The notes beneath the pieces were generated by a model. That model was not told the DNA's origin and ran no database searches. It worked only from the letters and a program-made list of their open reading frames with translations. Below are positions 14,138 through 23,700 of a stretch of 30,827 bases of DNA, piece by piece; within the stretch, counting starts at the first letter, position 1; each line of letters starts with the position of its first letter. The stretch comes from Roseivirga sp. UBA6061 (lineage in GTDB: Bacteria > Bacteroidota > Bacteroidia > Cytophagales > Cyclobacteriaceae): the NCBI GenBank assembly GCA_002427745.1, contig DIYF01000186.1, positions 1 through 30,827 on the forward strand, written 5' to 3'. Position numbers and translations under genes: made by a program.

Positions 14138-16552
14138 TCAGAACTGAATACGGTACATGATGTCCGGGAAGAAACCAATTTGCTCTACCAGGTTAATTTC
14201 GTCCGTAACCTCGTTGTATCGTCTTACAAACTCATTTTTGCGATTAGTCAGGTTCTGAAAGTCAATGAAAAACTGGTGTGAGACATTACGCTTTTTGCTA
14301 TTGAGCCGCACTCCGAACTTGGCATCCAGCCTGAAATAGCTGCCATAAGTTTCAGTAAAGGCAATGCCATCCTGAAGCACTTCTCTACCCGCATTATTTC
14401 GGGTGGCATTCAGGTCGATAGGGGTATAGGGCCTGCCACCCGCTGTGGTTACCTTGGTGTCAAAAGTCCAGGCATTTTTATTATCCGGACCAAACTTCCA
14501 TTCCTTGCCAAAGAGGGCGTTGAATACATAGTTGTTGTTGAAGGCTGTATTGCGGCTGATTCCATCACTACCCTTGTACTTTGAATCAAATACCGAGGTA
14601 GTCAGGAGCAGGTAGTAATCATTACTGAAGAATTTCTCCAGGGTCAGTTCCATACCATAATTGCGCCCGGTACCTTCATTTACCAGTGAACCAAATTGCT
14701 CAAATTCAAAGTCTGCTCCCTCATTCAGGACTGAATAGCTACTTGGAGTAGATTGAACCGGCACATTGTTCAAACGCTGGTAGTAAGTTTCTGCTTTCAG
14801 GCGCCAGTCAGTGCCCAGGTTGAGATCATAGCCAAGAACAAAGTGATGACTTCTCATAAACTCCAGCTGGTCGTTGGTACGCTCGAATACGCCAGGAGCT
14901 ACCTCTTCTTCAAAGAAAAGAATGGGGGAGGGAATGGCCTGTGCATGCTGTCCATAGGCAAGACTCCAGCGCTGGTTAGGGCGCGCCTGCCAGCTCATAC
15001 CGAATCTTGGCTCAAGGGAAAAATCCTCAGTAAGGCCATGATACTGGCTATGTAAGCCCAGTGTAAAGCTCCAGTCATCCGTGAGCTTGTATTCGGTCTG
15101 AGCGAAAGCCTGAGACAGGTTAAAACCATCCGTAAAGTCAATTTCCCGGATGAAGAAATCAGGAATGCCGTCATTGTTGTTATCGGGAATCTCAGCCCGG
15201 TTGTCGCGATTTTCTACAAACAGGTTCAGGTCATATTTTTCATTGAGAATACCCGCTCTGAGGCTCCAGCGTGCATTAAATTTCTTATTCAGTGTTGAGG
15301 AGATGGTGAATCTGTTTTCTCTGTTCTTAACATTGGTCGCCCGATAAGCTCCGATAATGTTATCACCTGCATCACGAAGCAGATTGTCCTGCAGGTATTC
15401 ATTGTAATTGGTAGAAGCTCCGAAAACCGTCTTCAAATAGGTGTTCTTATCGATGCGTATCAGATTGCTCAGCCCAATCAAACCCAGCTGATTGTCTACA
15501 AAGGCATCCTCATTGGGGTTGGCAAAGAGATCGTCCTCATCGGTTTCTTCTCCCTTAAAGTCGATGCTGCTGAGCCCTCCCAGACCGAAAAGCTCGAATT
15601 TACCCAGTTTGGTTTCACCAAAATTGAGCTTGAAGGAAAGGTCCTGATAGAAAGGTGTAGCAGAGGTACCCGTGGCAGCCAGGCTGGCAATACCGTACCG
15701 GTATGACACAATGAATGATGAACCGTTTTTCTTACTAATAGGGCCTTCAGACATAAATTCGAGTCCGCTGAAGGCACTTACCTGTCCCGTGAATTCTACT
15801 TTATCTGCGTTTCCGTTTCTGAAGTTTACGTCAAAGACAGCTGAATTGGCATTGCCGTATTCGGCCGGGAAAGCTCCTGTGAGAAAATCAGAGGTTCTCA
15901 GCAGGTTGGTATTCAGTGCGTTTACAGGACCTCCGGTAGTACCCTGGGTGGCAAAGTGATTGGTAGTGGCCACAGGAATACCCTCAATGCGCCAAAGCAA
16001 GCCTACAGGCGAGTTGCCGCGTACAACAATATCGTTACGGGAATCATTCGGAGCACTGACTCCGGCAAAGGTAGTAGCCAGGCGTGCCACATCATTTCGG
16101 CCACCGGAAAAGCGGGTAACTTCTTCCAGACTGAAAGTGCGGGCCGATACTTTTGCCAGCTCATTGATAGGCAGATCTTTGTCCGTTTCTGAGGTGACTA
16201 CTATCTCCTGCAGGTTTTCCACAGATTCTTCCAGCTTAAGTTCCAGCACTACTTCTTTTCCCGAGGTGACCAAAACGTTGGGAATGGTGATGGACTTATA
16301 ACCAATGTACTGGACAGAAAAACTTTGCCGTCCGATAGGTACTTTTTCTATTCTGAAATTGCCATCAGGGTCGCTAACGGCTCCGATAAGCGGATCTGAT
16401 CCGATGAGGATGATATTCGCTCCGTACAAAGGCGATTCTGATTGTACATCGAGTATTTTTCCCTTAACTACCTGAGTCTGCCCGGACGCTGAAAAAGCAG
16501 TAAGGAGAAACAGTAGCGAAAAGAGGTAAGTGCTTGTTTTTAGGTAGCTCAT
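14138..16552 (-). CDS. TonB-dependent receptor with carboxypeptidase-regulatory-like domain
   Basis: 804-residue outer-membrane receptor. It has a signal peptide (YLFSLLFLLTAFSASGQ), a CarboxypepD_reg-like beta-sandwich at about 28-112 (VVKGKILDVQSESPLYGANI and DPDGNFRIEKVPIG), a plug domain at about 120-250 (DVARLATTFAGVSAPNDSRN, IVVRGNSPVGLLWRIEGIPV), and a beta-barrel to the C-terminal aromatic residue (DIMYRIQF). No SusD-like lipoprotein is adjacent, so it is not a classical polysaccharide utilisation pair. The ligand is not predictable. It is divergent from the LytS/LytTR operon across 242 bases, which may share control elements. Confidence 0.93.
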   Translation of the reverse strand: MSYLKTSTYLFSLLFLLTAFSASGQTQVVKGKILDVQSESPLYGANIILIGSDPLIGAVSDPDGNFRIEKVPIGRQSFSVQYIGYKSITIPNVLVTSGKEVVLELKLEESVENLQEIVVTSETDKDLPINELAKVSARTFSLEEVTRFSGGRNDVARLATTFAGVSAPNDSRNDIVVRGNSPVGLLWRIEGIPVATTNHFATQGTTGGPVNALNTNLLRTSDFLTGAFPAEYGNANSAVFDVNFRNGNADKVEFTGQVSAFSGLEFMSEGPISKKNGSSFIVSYRYGIASLAATGTSATPFYQDLSFKLNFGETKLGKFELFGLGGLSSIDFKGEETDEDDLFANPNEDAFVDNQLGLIGLSNLIRIDKNTYLKTVFGASTNYNEYLQDNLLRDAGDNIIGAYRATNVKNRENRFTISSTLNKKFNARWSLRAGILNEKYDLNLFVENRDNRAEIPDNNNDGIPDFFIREIDFTDGFNLSQAFAQTEYKLTDDWSFTLGLHSQYHGLTEDFSLEPRFGMSWQARPNQRWSLAYGQHAQAIPSPILFFEEEVAPGVFERTNDQLEFMRSHHFVLGYDLNLGTDWRLKAETYYQRLNNVPVQSTPSSYSVLNEGADFEFEQFGSLVNEGTGRNYGMELTLEKFFSNDYYLLLTTSVFDSKYKGSDGISRNTAFNNNYVFNALFGKEWKFGPDNKNAWTFDTKVTTAGGRPYTPIDLNATRNNAGREVLQDGIAFTETYGSYFRLDAKFGVRLNSKKRNVSHQFFIDFQNLTNRKNEFVRRYNEVTDEINLVEQIGFFPDIMYRIQF

Positions 16553-16780
16553 GGTTGTGAGTGGTTTTGACTATGCCTAAAAGTAGAGGGCCCTACCTGC
16601 ACCTTAAATAGAAGACATTACCAGGCCGGAAATATCCGCTTTAAAGCAGGTTTAACCCATACAAAGCCGTGTCAGGTCCCCATTTCTGAGTGTTTCAGGT
16701 TTGCTAATGCTAATTTCCGGTTTCACCCTGTCAATTTCCTGCTTCAACTTGAGGAGGGCTTCCGGCATCCGTCCTTTTGC

Positions 16781-16788
16781 TAACTTTG
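16781..16788 (+). promoter_or_regulatory. Bacteroidetes -7 box TAACTTTG next to the histidine kinase start
   Basis: TAACTTTG is an exact match to the TAnnTTTG -7 element of the Bacteroidetes primary sigma factor. A start about seven bases downstream would fall at or next to the ATG at 16795, implying a leaderless or near-leaderless mRNA. No good -33 TTTG is seen at the expected distance. Confidence 0.5.
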
Positions 16789-16794
16789 GTATCA

Positions 16795-17832
16795 ATGAAA
16801 CTCCGGGAAATACACGTAAGATGGATTGGGATTCCCCTTTTAGCTTTCATTCTGGCCCTCATTTTTGGAAGGGAGCAGGGAGAGACCTGGGGACAGAAGT
16901 ATTTGGTATCTCTTTTTTTTACCGCCATGTTCTGGAATGGTGCTTTTCTCATGTTCATGTACTACCGGAGAAAGTACCCGCTCATCCCTCAAACACCGAA
17001 GAGACTGTTAATTACAGCTATCAGCCTGATCGTCTTTCTCATTGTAGGAGATTTCGCTGGCTGCCTGGCCCTGGGAGTTAAGACCCTGGACCAGATAAAT
17101 GACCCATCTGTTGTCTTTAGCCATACGTTGAAAAACATCACTGCCGCATCTATTGTCGGAATTTTATATGAATGCGTGTACTTCTTTCAACAGTGGAAGG
17201 AAACGATCCAGGTGAATGAGTCACTGAAAAACCAACAGATCAGAACGCAATTTGAGGTATTGCAAAACCAGATGAGTCCGCATTTCCTGTTCAACAGCCT
17301 CAATACCTTAACGGCACTAATACCTGAGGATGCTGATATAGCGGTTGAGTTTACGCAGAAACTATCCGAGGTATATCGCTATATTTTGCAGAACAAAGAG
17401 CGCGAACTGGTGACAGTAGAGGAGGAGCTTAGTTTTGCTCAGGCCTATGTTTTTCTGCTGAAAATGCGTTATCCGGAAAACCTCAATGTGGATTTTCAAG
17501 TAGCCGGCAATCACCGAAAACAGTACATTGCTCCGCTTACGCTGCAAATGCTGATAGAGAATGCGATCAAGCACAACATTGTATCCAAGATGCATCCGCT
17601 TTTTATTGATGTCTATGTTGAAAACGGAAAGTCTATTGTGGTGAAAAACAACCTGCAAAAGAAGAATGTCATAGATAAATCTACCAAAACAGGACTTGCC
17701 AATATCCAAAAGCGATACGAACTTTTAGGCAACAAAGTCATCGACATAATGGCAACAGCTAAAAACTTTATTGTAGCTGTGCCGCTTATAGATGTAGTAC
17801 ACCAGAGAGAATACGAATTGATCACCGAATGA
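16795..17832 (+). CDS. LytS/YehU-type sensor histidine kinase
   Basis: 345-residue inner-membrane kinase of the His_kinase (LytS/YehU) family. I prefer the ATG at 16795 over the upstream in-frame TTG at 16777 because the TTG lies within or before the -7 box. Four hydrophobic segments lie at about 10-25, 36-56, 69-95 and 115-131. They are followed by a short coiled linker and the phosphoacceptor motif QMSPHFLFNSLNTL with His163. The N-box reads MLIENAIKHN (252-261), and a glycine-containing motif is TGLANIQKRYELLG (299-312). The gene overlaps the LytTR response regulator by four bases (ATGA), and the two are a cognate pair. The stimulus is unknown. The divergent TonB receptor is a plausible target. 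Confidence 0.93.
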   Translation: MKLREIHVRWIGIPLLAFILALIFGREQGETWGQKYLVSLFFTAMFWNGAFLMFMYYRRKYPLIPQTPKRLLITAISLIVFLIVGDFAGCLALGVKTLDQINDPSVVFSHTLKNITAASIVGILYECVYFFQQWKETIQVNESLKNQQIRTQFEVLQNQMSPHFLFNSLNTLTALIPEDADIAVEFTQKLSEVYRYILQNKERELVTVEEELSFAQAYVFLLKMRYPENLNVDFQVAGNHRKQYIAPLTLQMLIENAIKHNIVSKMHPLFIDVYVENGKSIVVKNNLQKKNVIDKSTKTGLANIQKRYELLGNKVIDIMATAKNFIVAVPLIDVVHQREYELITE

Positions 17833-18596
17833 AAGTACTGATCATCGAAGACGAAGCACCTGCTTTCAGGCGTCTTCAAAAGATATTGGATGAAGTAAAG
17901 CCGGGTATTGAAATCGTGGATGTAATTGACAGCGTGGAAGACTCTGTTAAGTGGCTCAAAAACCATCAGGCACCTGACCTGATATTCATGGACATCCAGC
18001 TGAGTGATGGCATCAGTTTTGAAATCTTCGAACATATCAAGATCACCAATCCGGTAATATTCACAACCGCTTTTGACGAGTATATGCTCAGAGCTTTCAA
18101 AGTAAACAGCATAGATTATCTGCTTAAACCCATTAAAACAGATGATCTGGCCAACAGTCTGAAGAAGTTTGAAGAGATAAGATCAGCCTTTACAAGGGAA
18201 GAGGCCGTGCCGGATATCAATGCCCTGATCCAGCATATCAGACTAGACGATAAGAAATACAAAAACCGCTTTTTGGTTAAAAAGGGAGATAAACTGCTCT
18301 CCATAGAATCGGGAGATATCGCTTACTTTCAGACCAGAAACGGTGTAGTATCACTCGTGACCAGTGCAGGACGCAGGCATTTGGTGGATTATACGCTAGA
18401 TGAATTGGGACAACAACTCGATCCCGATGACTTTTTCAGAGCCAACCGGCAATACCTGATCCATTTTTCTCTTATCAAAGAAGTGCATCGCTACCACAAG
18501 GGAAAACTGCTGGTAGAAGGGAAGCTGGAAACGGAGGAACCCATTCTGATCAGCGAAGAAAAAAGCTCACTTTTCAAGCGCTGGCTGGATCAATAA
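17829..18596 (+). CDS. LytTR family response regulator
   Basis: 255-residue cytoplasmic response regulator. The receiver domain spans residues 1-120 with the acidic pocket IIEDEA, phosphoacceptor Asp55 in FMDIQLSDG, Thr80 in FTTAFDEY and Lys100 in YLLKPI. A linker leads to a LytTR DNA-binding domain at about 150-252 (FLVKKGDKLLSIESGDIAYF, FFRANRQYLIHFSLIKEV). It overlaps the kinase gene by four bases. Its stop is separated from the stop of the convergent AraC gene by only two bases, leaving no room for an intergenic terminator, so the two 3' ends must overlap in transcription. Confidence 0.95.
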   Translation: MKVLIIEDEAPAFRRLQKILDEVKPGIEIVDVIDSVEDSVKWLKNHQAPDLIFMDIQLSDGISFEIFEHIKITNPVIFTTAFDEYMLRAFKVNSIDYLLKPIKTDDLANSLKKFEEIRSAFTREEAVPDINALIQHIRLDDKKYKNRFLVKKGDKLLSIESGDIAYFQTRNGVVSLVTSAGRRHLVDYTLDELGQQLDPDDFFRANRQYLIHFSLIKEVHRYHKGKLLVEGKLETEEPILISEEKSSLFKRWLDQ

Positions 18597-18598
18597 TA

Positions 18599-19696
18599 TC
18601 AGACCTCTTCACTATTCCTGAACCGGGTAGGGGTAGTACCTGTCATTTGCTTAAACACGCGATTAAACGTGGCTTTGCTGTTGAAGCCGGCATCCAGGGC
18701 CACTTCATACATGGAAAGGTCCTGGTCCTTATCTTCTTTCAAAAGCCGTTTTGCCTCATTAATGCGATACGAATTAATGTATTCAGAGAAATTCTTGCCG
18801 TATTGATCATTGATCACCTGAGACAAATGGGCTGGTCTTACTGTCATCATGCGGGCCATCTCATTGAGCTTTAATTCGCTGTCGAGGTAAGGGCGCTGCT
18901 GGCTCATAAAACTGCCGAGCTTTGTCTGGATAGATTGAAAACTGTTTACAGAAAGATTGCTGTCAGCGTATTTCAGGGCCGGCAGGCTGAGCACTATTTC
19001 GGGGTAGTTGAAGGACTTAATCGTGACAATGTTGAGACCCAGGGACAGAGAAAGCAGGAAACCATATTTGAGAAAGCTCAGTATGGAGGTATCGCTAAAA
19101 GCCGTGAGAAACAGCAGAGGAAGCAAAAAGGCCAGTACCGTTACTGTGAGCGCAATGGTCAGCCTGAACAACCACTTTTGTCGCTGAGAAGAAGCTTGAC
19201 CGATACTCGTATGCGATTCTTTCTCCAGGCGAATACGTCTCCGAGACCTTTGAAAGTACCATAAGACATGGTATAGCTGGGCGAAAAGGAGTGTGTAAAC
19301 AATGGCCACTGCAAGGGGAGGAGTTACAAATTGACTAATAGAGGGGGAGTTGGGAATAAACAATACGACAGGTAACACCACTAAAAGGTAAATGACCCCT
19401 ACACGATAGTGCCTGCCGGCTTTATACACAGAGTTGGTATCCAGGCCAAGCATATACAAAGTATAGAAATAAACCGTAGGTCCCAGGAACAGACAGGTTC
19501 CCTGAAGTCCAAGATAGGCTGCCGGGTGCCAGCCGAAGGCCGATACATCCTTGGCCACCTGAAGGCTGACAAGCAGAACCAGCAACGCAAAGTAGGGATT
19601 CCGCTTGTCAGAGTTCTTTTTTTGAAAGCAAATCAGTCCTGACATCAGTATTCCCAGTACCACGCTAAACATTAATATTTGATCGATCCAGTCCAA
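18599..19696 (-). CDS. AraC family regulator with multi-pass membrane N-terminus (second copy of architecture)
   Basis: 365 residues with the same layout as the regulator at 4941-6092. About seven hydrophobic segments fill the first 240 residues (for example ILMFSVVLGILMSGLICF and LGPTVYFYTLYMLGL), followed by a C-terminal AraC domain with LNEMARMMTVRPAHLSQVIN and YEVALDAGFNSKATFNRVFKQ ending in TGTTPTRFR. It is probably a membrane-tethered transcription factor, with input and targets unknown. It converges on the LytTR operon and points away from the DoxX gene, with which it shares a divergent region of about 160 bases. The two AraC proteins are clearly of the same class but not recent duplicates, because their membrane halves differ widely. 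Confidence 0.9.
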   Translation of the reverse strand: MDWIDQILMFSVVLGILMSGLICFQKKNSDKRNPYFALLVLLVSLQVAKDVSAFGWHPAAYLGLQGTCLFLGPTVYFYTLYMLGLDTNSVYKAGRHYRVGVIYLLVVLPVVLFIPNSPSISQFVTPPLAVAIVYTLLFAQLYHVLWYFQRSRRRIRLEKESHTSIGQASSQRQKWLFRLTIALTVTVLAFLLPLLFLTAFSDTSILSFLKYGFLLSLSLGLNIVTIKSFNYPEIVLSLPALKYADSNLSVNSFQSIQTKLGSFMSQQRPYLDSELKLNEMARMMTVRPAHLSQVINDQYGKNFSEYINSYRINEAKRLLKEDKDQDLSMYEVALDAGFNSKATFNRVFKQMTGTTPTRFRNSEEV

Positions 19697-19855
19697 GCTG
19701 ATTACAAAATTAGAGGGCGTCTGTTTACGACAACTCCGGTCATCAGAACAAAGAACCGAAGATCATAATTACCTGTCTCAAAAGGCAATTTGAGACGAAA
19801 AACCGGTGCCCTACCACTAAAATTAATCAAAGCAAGGATCAAATTCCAGAACGAA

Positions 19856-20227
19856 ATGAGTGACAAAAAAGCTAAGCTTAAAAATGTAGGAAGTTGGATA
19901 CTGCAGGTCTTGTTGGGCCTCGAGTTTTTGATTGCAGGTCAGGCCAAGTTTACAGCCAGTGAGGCCTGGTCGGCCAACTTCGAGAAGTGGGGCTATCCCG
20001 ATGGCTTCTCTCAGTTGATAGGAGGGCTCGAACTGATCGGAGCTATCTTACTCTTTATACCCAGGCTGACAAGTCACGCGGCACTGCTATTGTCCGTGGT
20101 GATGCTTTCAGCGGCTATTACACACTTTGCCAATGGCGAAAATGGAGTAGTCCCGGTGATTATTATGTGTTTTCTGCTCCTGCTCTGGTACCTCAGAAAG
20201 AACAGAGCGATTCCTTTAAAGAGGTGA
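19856..20227 (+). CDS. DoxX family membrane protein
   Basis: 123 residues from ATG 19856. A longer frame from TTG 19790 adds 22 basic residues unlike the family and is unlikely. Four hydrophobic segments are visible: SWILQVLLGLEFLIAGQAKF, LIGGLELIGAILLFIP, ALLLSVVMLSAAITHFA and VVPVIIMCFLLLLWYL. The pattern of GxxFLxAGxxKF followed by GxxEl.GA is that of DoxX/DoxD-like proteins. These small quinone- or redox-associated membrane proteins are poorly characterised, with some linked to thiosulfate oxidation or oxidative-stress responses. No partner gene lies beside it, so no specific reaction is assigned. Confidence 0.85.
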   Translation: MSDKKAKLKNVGSWILQVLLGLEFLIAGQAKFTASEAWSANFEKWGYPDGFSQLIGGLELIGAILLFIPRLTSHAALLLSVVMLSAAITHFANGENGVVPVIIMCFLLLLWYLRKNRAIPLKR

Positions 20228-20263
20228 GGTGGTAAGAGGGCCAGGTCTTCAGCCTTCAGAAGG

Positions 20264-20590
20264 TCAGGCGCAGCGGACGCATTTTTTTGCATGAGGCATT
20301 AGCATGATGCGTTCCTCAGGTATGAGTTGACCGCAGCGAATACATACCCCAAAGCCTGGTTCATCGAGCTTTTTCAGGGCCTCTTCCAGCTTGCGCTTTT
20401 TATCTCTGGCCTGTCTTAGCGAGGCTTCATTAACACTCTTATTGTTAATAGCATCCATCCGGCTGATACGACCTATGGCATTCTCTGGTGAAACCGGTTT
20501 GGTCAGCTCCACCAGGTCAGTAATGTCATGATCTGTCTTTTCCAGCTCTGAGTTAATTTTCAGTCTCAGGGCAGTTTTATCTATCGACAT
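20264..20590 (-). CDS. DksA/TraR family C4 zinc finger protein
   Basis: 108-residue protein with a charged, helical N-terminal half (about 1-75, including LRQARDKKRKLEEALKKLDE) and a C-terminal C4 zinc finger: C83-x2-C86 in GVCIRCGQLI and C104-x2-C107 in KKCVRCA at the very end. The segment PGFGVCIRCGQLIPEERI is the family signature. It is shorter than E. coli DksA (151 residues) and lacks the clear DxxDxA coiled-coil tip. It may therefore bind RNA polymerase differently, or act more like TraR-type short proteins. It stands alone, converging on the DoxX gene 36 bases away and divergent from the Oar-like receptor. Confidence 0.9.
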   Translation of the reverse strand: MSIDKTALRLKINSELEKTDHDITDLVELTKPVSPENAIGRISRMDAINNKSVNEASLRQARDKKRKLEEALKKLDEPGFGVCIRCGQLIPEERIMLMPHAKKCVRCA

Positions 20591-20754
20591 ATCATAATGT
20601 AATAGGTCTGACTTTTAGTCTTACTTCATGGTAAAGTGTAGTTGACTTTTTGCACAAAATATATATTCCCTATGTATATTTTGTGTTAATCCATTGTTAA
20701 GACAGGGTTAAGTTGGCTAACTTCACTTTACATTACAAAATAATTACTAAGCAT

Positions 20755-23700
20755 ATGAAGAGATTTTACAGAATTGTGGGGGCAGTGGCAGTTGTCCTCA
20801 TGAGTTTTTTTAATCTGAGTCAGGCTCAGGTAACCACTTCGTCTATAAGTGGTACCGTTACTGCTTCTGACGGTAGTTCACTGCCTGGTGCCACGGTTGT
20901 GGCCGTTCATCAGCCCACTGGTACACAGTATGGTGTAATCACCAGGCCCAATGGGAAGTACAATTTGCCAAACCTTCGAATTGGCGGACCTTACAAAGTG
21001 AGTGTCACTTTTGTAGGATACGAGGGTAAAGAGAGGGATGGTATATCCCTTACTTTGGGTAAGAACCAGGTACTGAATTTCCAGCTTTCAGAAACAGTCA
21101 CCACCCTGGAGGCAGTAGAGGTAACAGCTGGATCAAGTGAGATCAACTCCGGTAGAACCGGTGCCTCTACTACAGTAGATAATGCGACTCTGATCAAAAT
21201 ACCTACTATTTCACGATCTGCCCAGGATATTACTAAGCTGACCCCTTCATCAGACGGTAACTCTTTTGGTGGCAGAAATGATCAGTTCAACAATTTCTCG
21301 TTGGACGGATCCATTTTCAATAACCCTTTTGGTCTTGATGCAGCAACTCCCGGAGGGCAGTCAAATGCGCAGCCTATTTCTTTAGATGCTATTGATCAGA
21401 TTCAGGTATCTATTGCTCCGTATGATGTGACTCAGGCAGGTTTTACCGGTGCGGCCGTGAATGCAGTAACCAAGAGTGGTACGAATGACCTTAAAGGAAC
21501 TGTTTTTGGATTTTTCAGAAATCAGGACTTTACCGGAAGCAAGGTAAGTGGAAATGACATTTTTGTACCGGACCTGCGCCAGATTCAGACGGGATTCAGC
21601 GTTGGCGGACCGGTAATCAAGGACAAGCTGTTTTTCTTTGCGAATTTCGAACTGGAGAGAAGGGAAGACCTGGGGTCAAACTTTCAGGCAGCCGGAGCCG
21701 GCACTACCGGAGAAAATGTTTCACGTGTACTGGCCTCCGATCTGATGGCGGTAAGCGATATTCTCGGGTCAAGGTTTGGCTATGAAACAGGAGCTTACGA
21801 AGGCTACAAGCACAATACCGATAACAATAAGGGTATTATCAAGCTCGATTGGAACATCAATAGAAACCATACACTTACAGCTACTTATAACTTCCTGGAT
21901 GCTTTCAGAGAGCAAAATGCTCACCCCTCTGCACTTGGCAGAAGAGGTCCCGATGCCACTACTTTACAGTTCTTCAACTCGGGCTATCGTATTAATAACA
22001 AGATCTCGTCAGGAATCCTTGAATTGAAATCACTTTTAGGAAATAACTTCTCCAACAAATTCCAGATAGGCTTTACTAAGTTTGAAGATAGCAGAGACCC
22101 CTTCAGTAACCCATTCCCGGTCCTTAATATCAACAGCAACGGTGTACGCTACATCGTGGCAGGTCATGAGCCTTTTTCTATCAACAATCGCTTAGATCAG
22201 GATGTGTTTCAGTTAAGTGACAACTTCGATATCTATGCGGGAAGCCACACGATTACATTGGGTGGTTCTTTTGAAAAGTTTCAGTTTGATAATTCGTTCA
22301 ACCTTGGTGTGTATGAGCCATTTGGTGTTCCCTACCCGGGAGGCACTTTCGGCCCCGGTTTCAATAGTGTGGCCGACTTTCTGGCTTTTGTCAATGCCGG
22401 TAGTATGGATGCGATTGTAACCCATGCTCAAAACACCTTTGATGCAAATAACGGTGTGAATAGCTGGGCCCTGGCTGAAACCAATGTAGGACAAATGGCC
22501 TTCTACATTCAGGACAGATGGACCATTGGAGATAACTTTACTCTAACTTATGGATTGAGGATTGATAAGCCCCTTTTCTTTGACACTGACGAGAAAATCC
22601 AGGAAAATATAGACAGAAAGGGAGGATTGCTTGATCCGGCCAACGGACTCTTTGGCGGAACCTATTCTCCCCAGATTGTTTATTATGACGAGAACAACGA
22701 AAGGGTTCAGTTTGATCATACACAATTACCTACCGACAGACTGTTATGGTCTCCGAGGCTTGGTTTTAACTGGGATGTAAAAGGTGATCAGAGCTTCCAG
22801 CTACGGGGAGGTACCGGTGTATTTACAGGGCGTTTCCCCTTTGTATGGCTTGGTAATCAGGTAGCCAACCCTGACTTCTTTTTCTATACCATGACCGATC
22901 CTGGTTTTCAGTTTCCCCAGGTCTGGAGATCTAATATCGGTTATGACAGAAGTTTCGGAGATGGATGGTATGTAAGCACGGACCTTATTTATACTGAAGA
23001 CATCAATGCCATGATGGTAAGAAATTTTGGGCTGCGCACTCCGACTGGCGTGCTTAACGGAGCGGACAACAGAAGATTTTATCGGGATGTAGACAAATCA
23101 ATCGATCCTTTCGGAGGAGTAGGACAGAACGCCTATGTGTTTACCAGCGAAAACCTGGGTTCAAGCTTTAACTGGACCATAGAGGTAAAGAGACAATGGC
23201 CCGGTGGACTGTATACAACATTGGGGTATAACTTTCTGGATGCCAAAGATATCAGTTCAATTGAAGCAGAGATTTCTGGTGACGCCTTTGAAAGAAACGG
23301 AGCCATTAATAATGTTAACAGTGCCCGCGTAGCCCCTTCGCTCTATGGTAACAGGCATCGTTTTGTGGGTACAGCCAATAAGAGCTTTGAGTATGGAGGG
23401 AAATGGAAAACGACACTTTCAGCATTTTTTGAATATGCCCGCGGAGGACGGTTTAACTATACTTACTCCGGAGATGCCAACAACGATGGTTCCGGGTTAA
23501 ACGATTTGATTTTCATTCCTACGGAGCAGCAACTCAACACCTATGTTTTTTCAGGATCTGTGGCGGAACAACAGGCTCAGCGAACAGCGCTAAATAATTT
23601 TATCAACCAGGATGAATACCTGAGTGAGAGGAGAGGAAAATATGCTGAAAGGAACTCTATACTGAGTCCCTGGTATTCCCGATGGGATCTTAGGGTTTTG

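Noticed and set aside
16363..16375. CATCAGGGTC-like sequence inside the TonB receptor gene
   Set aside because: It encodes the ordinary SDPDGNF segment of the carboxypeptidase-regulatory-like domain, and none of the other repeat hairpins are nearby. It is coincidence.
14138..16552. SusC/SusD-type polysaccharide utilisation locus
   Set aside because: Neither TonB receptor has an adjacent SusD-like lipoprotein or glycoside hydrolase, so a utilisation locus is not supported.
19790..19855. TTG-started 22-residue extension of the DoxX protein
   Set aside because: The extension is basic and unlike the family, and the ATG at 19856 gives the normal start before the first membrane helix.
20713..20754. 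TTG-started extension of the Oar-like receptor
   Set aside because: It overlaps probable promoter and leader sequence. The signal peptide starts at ATG 20755.
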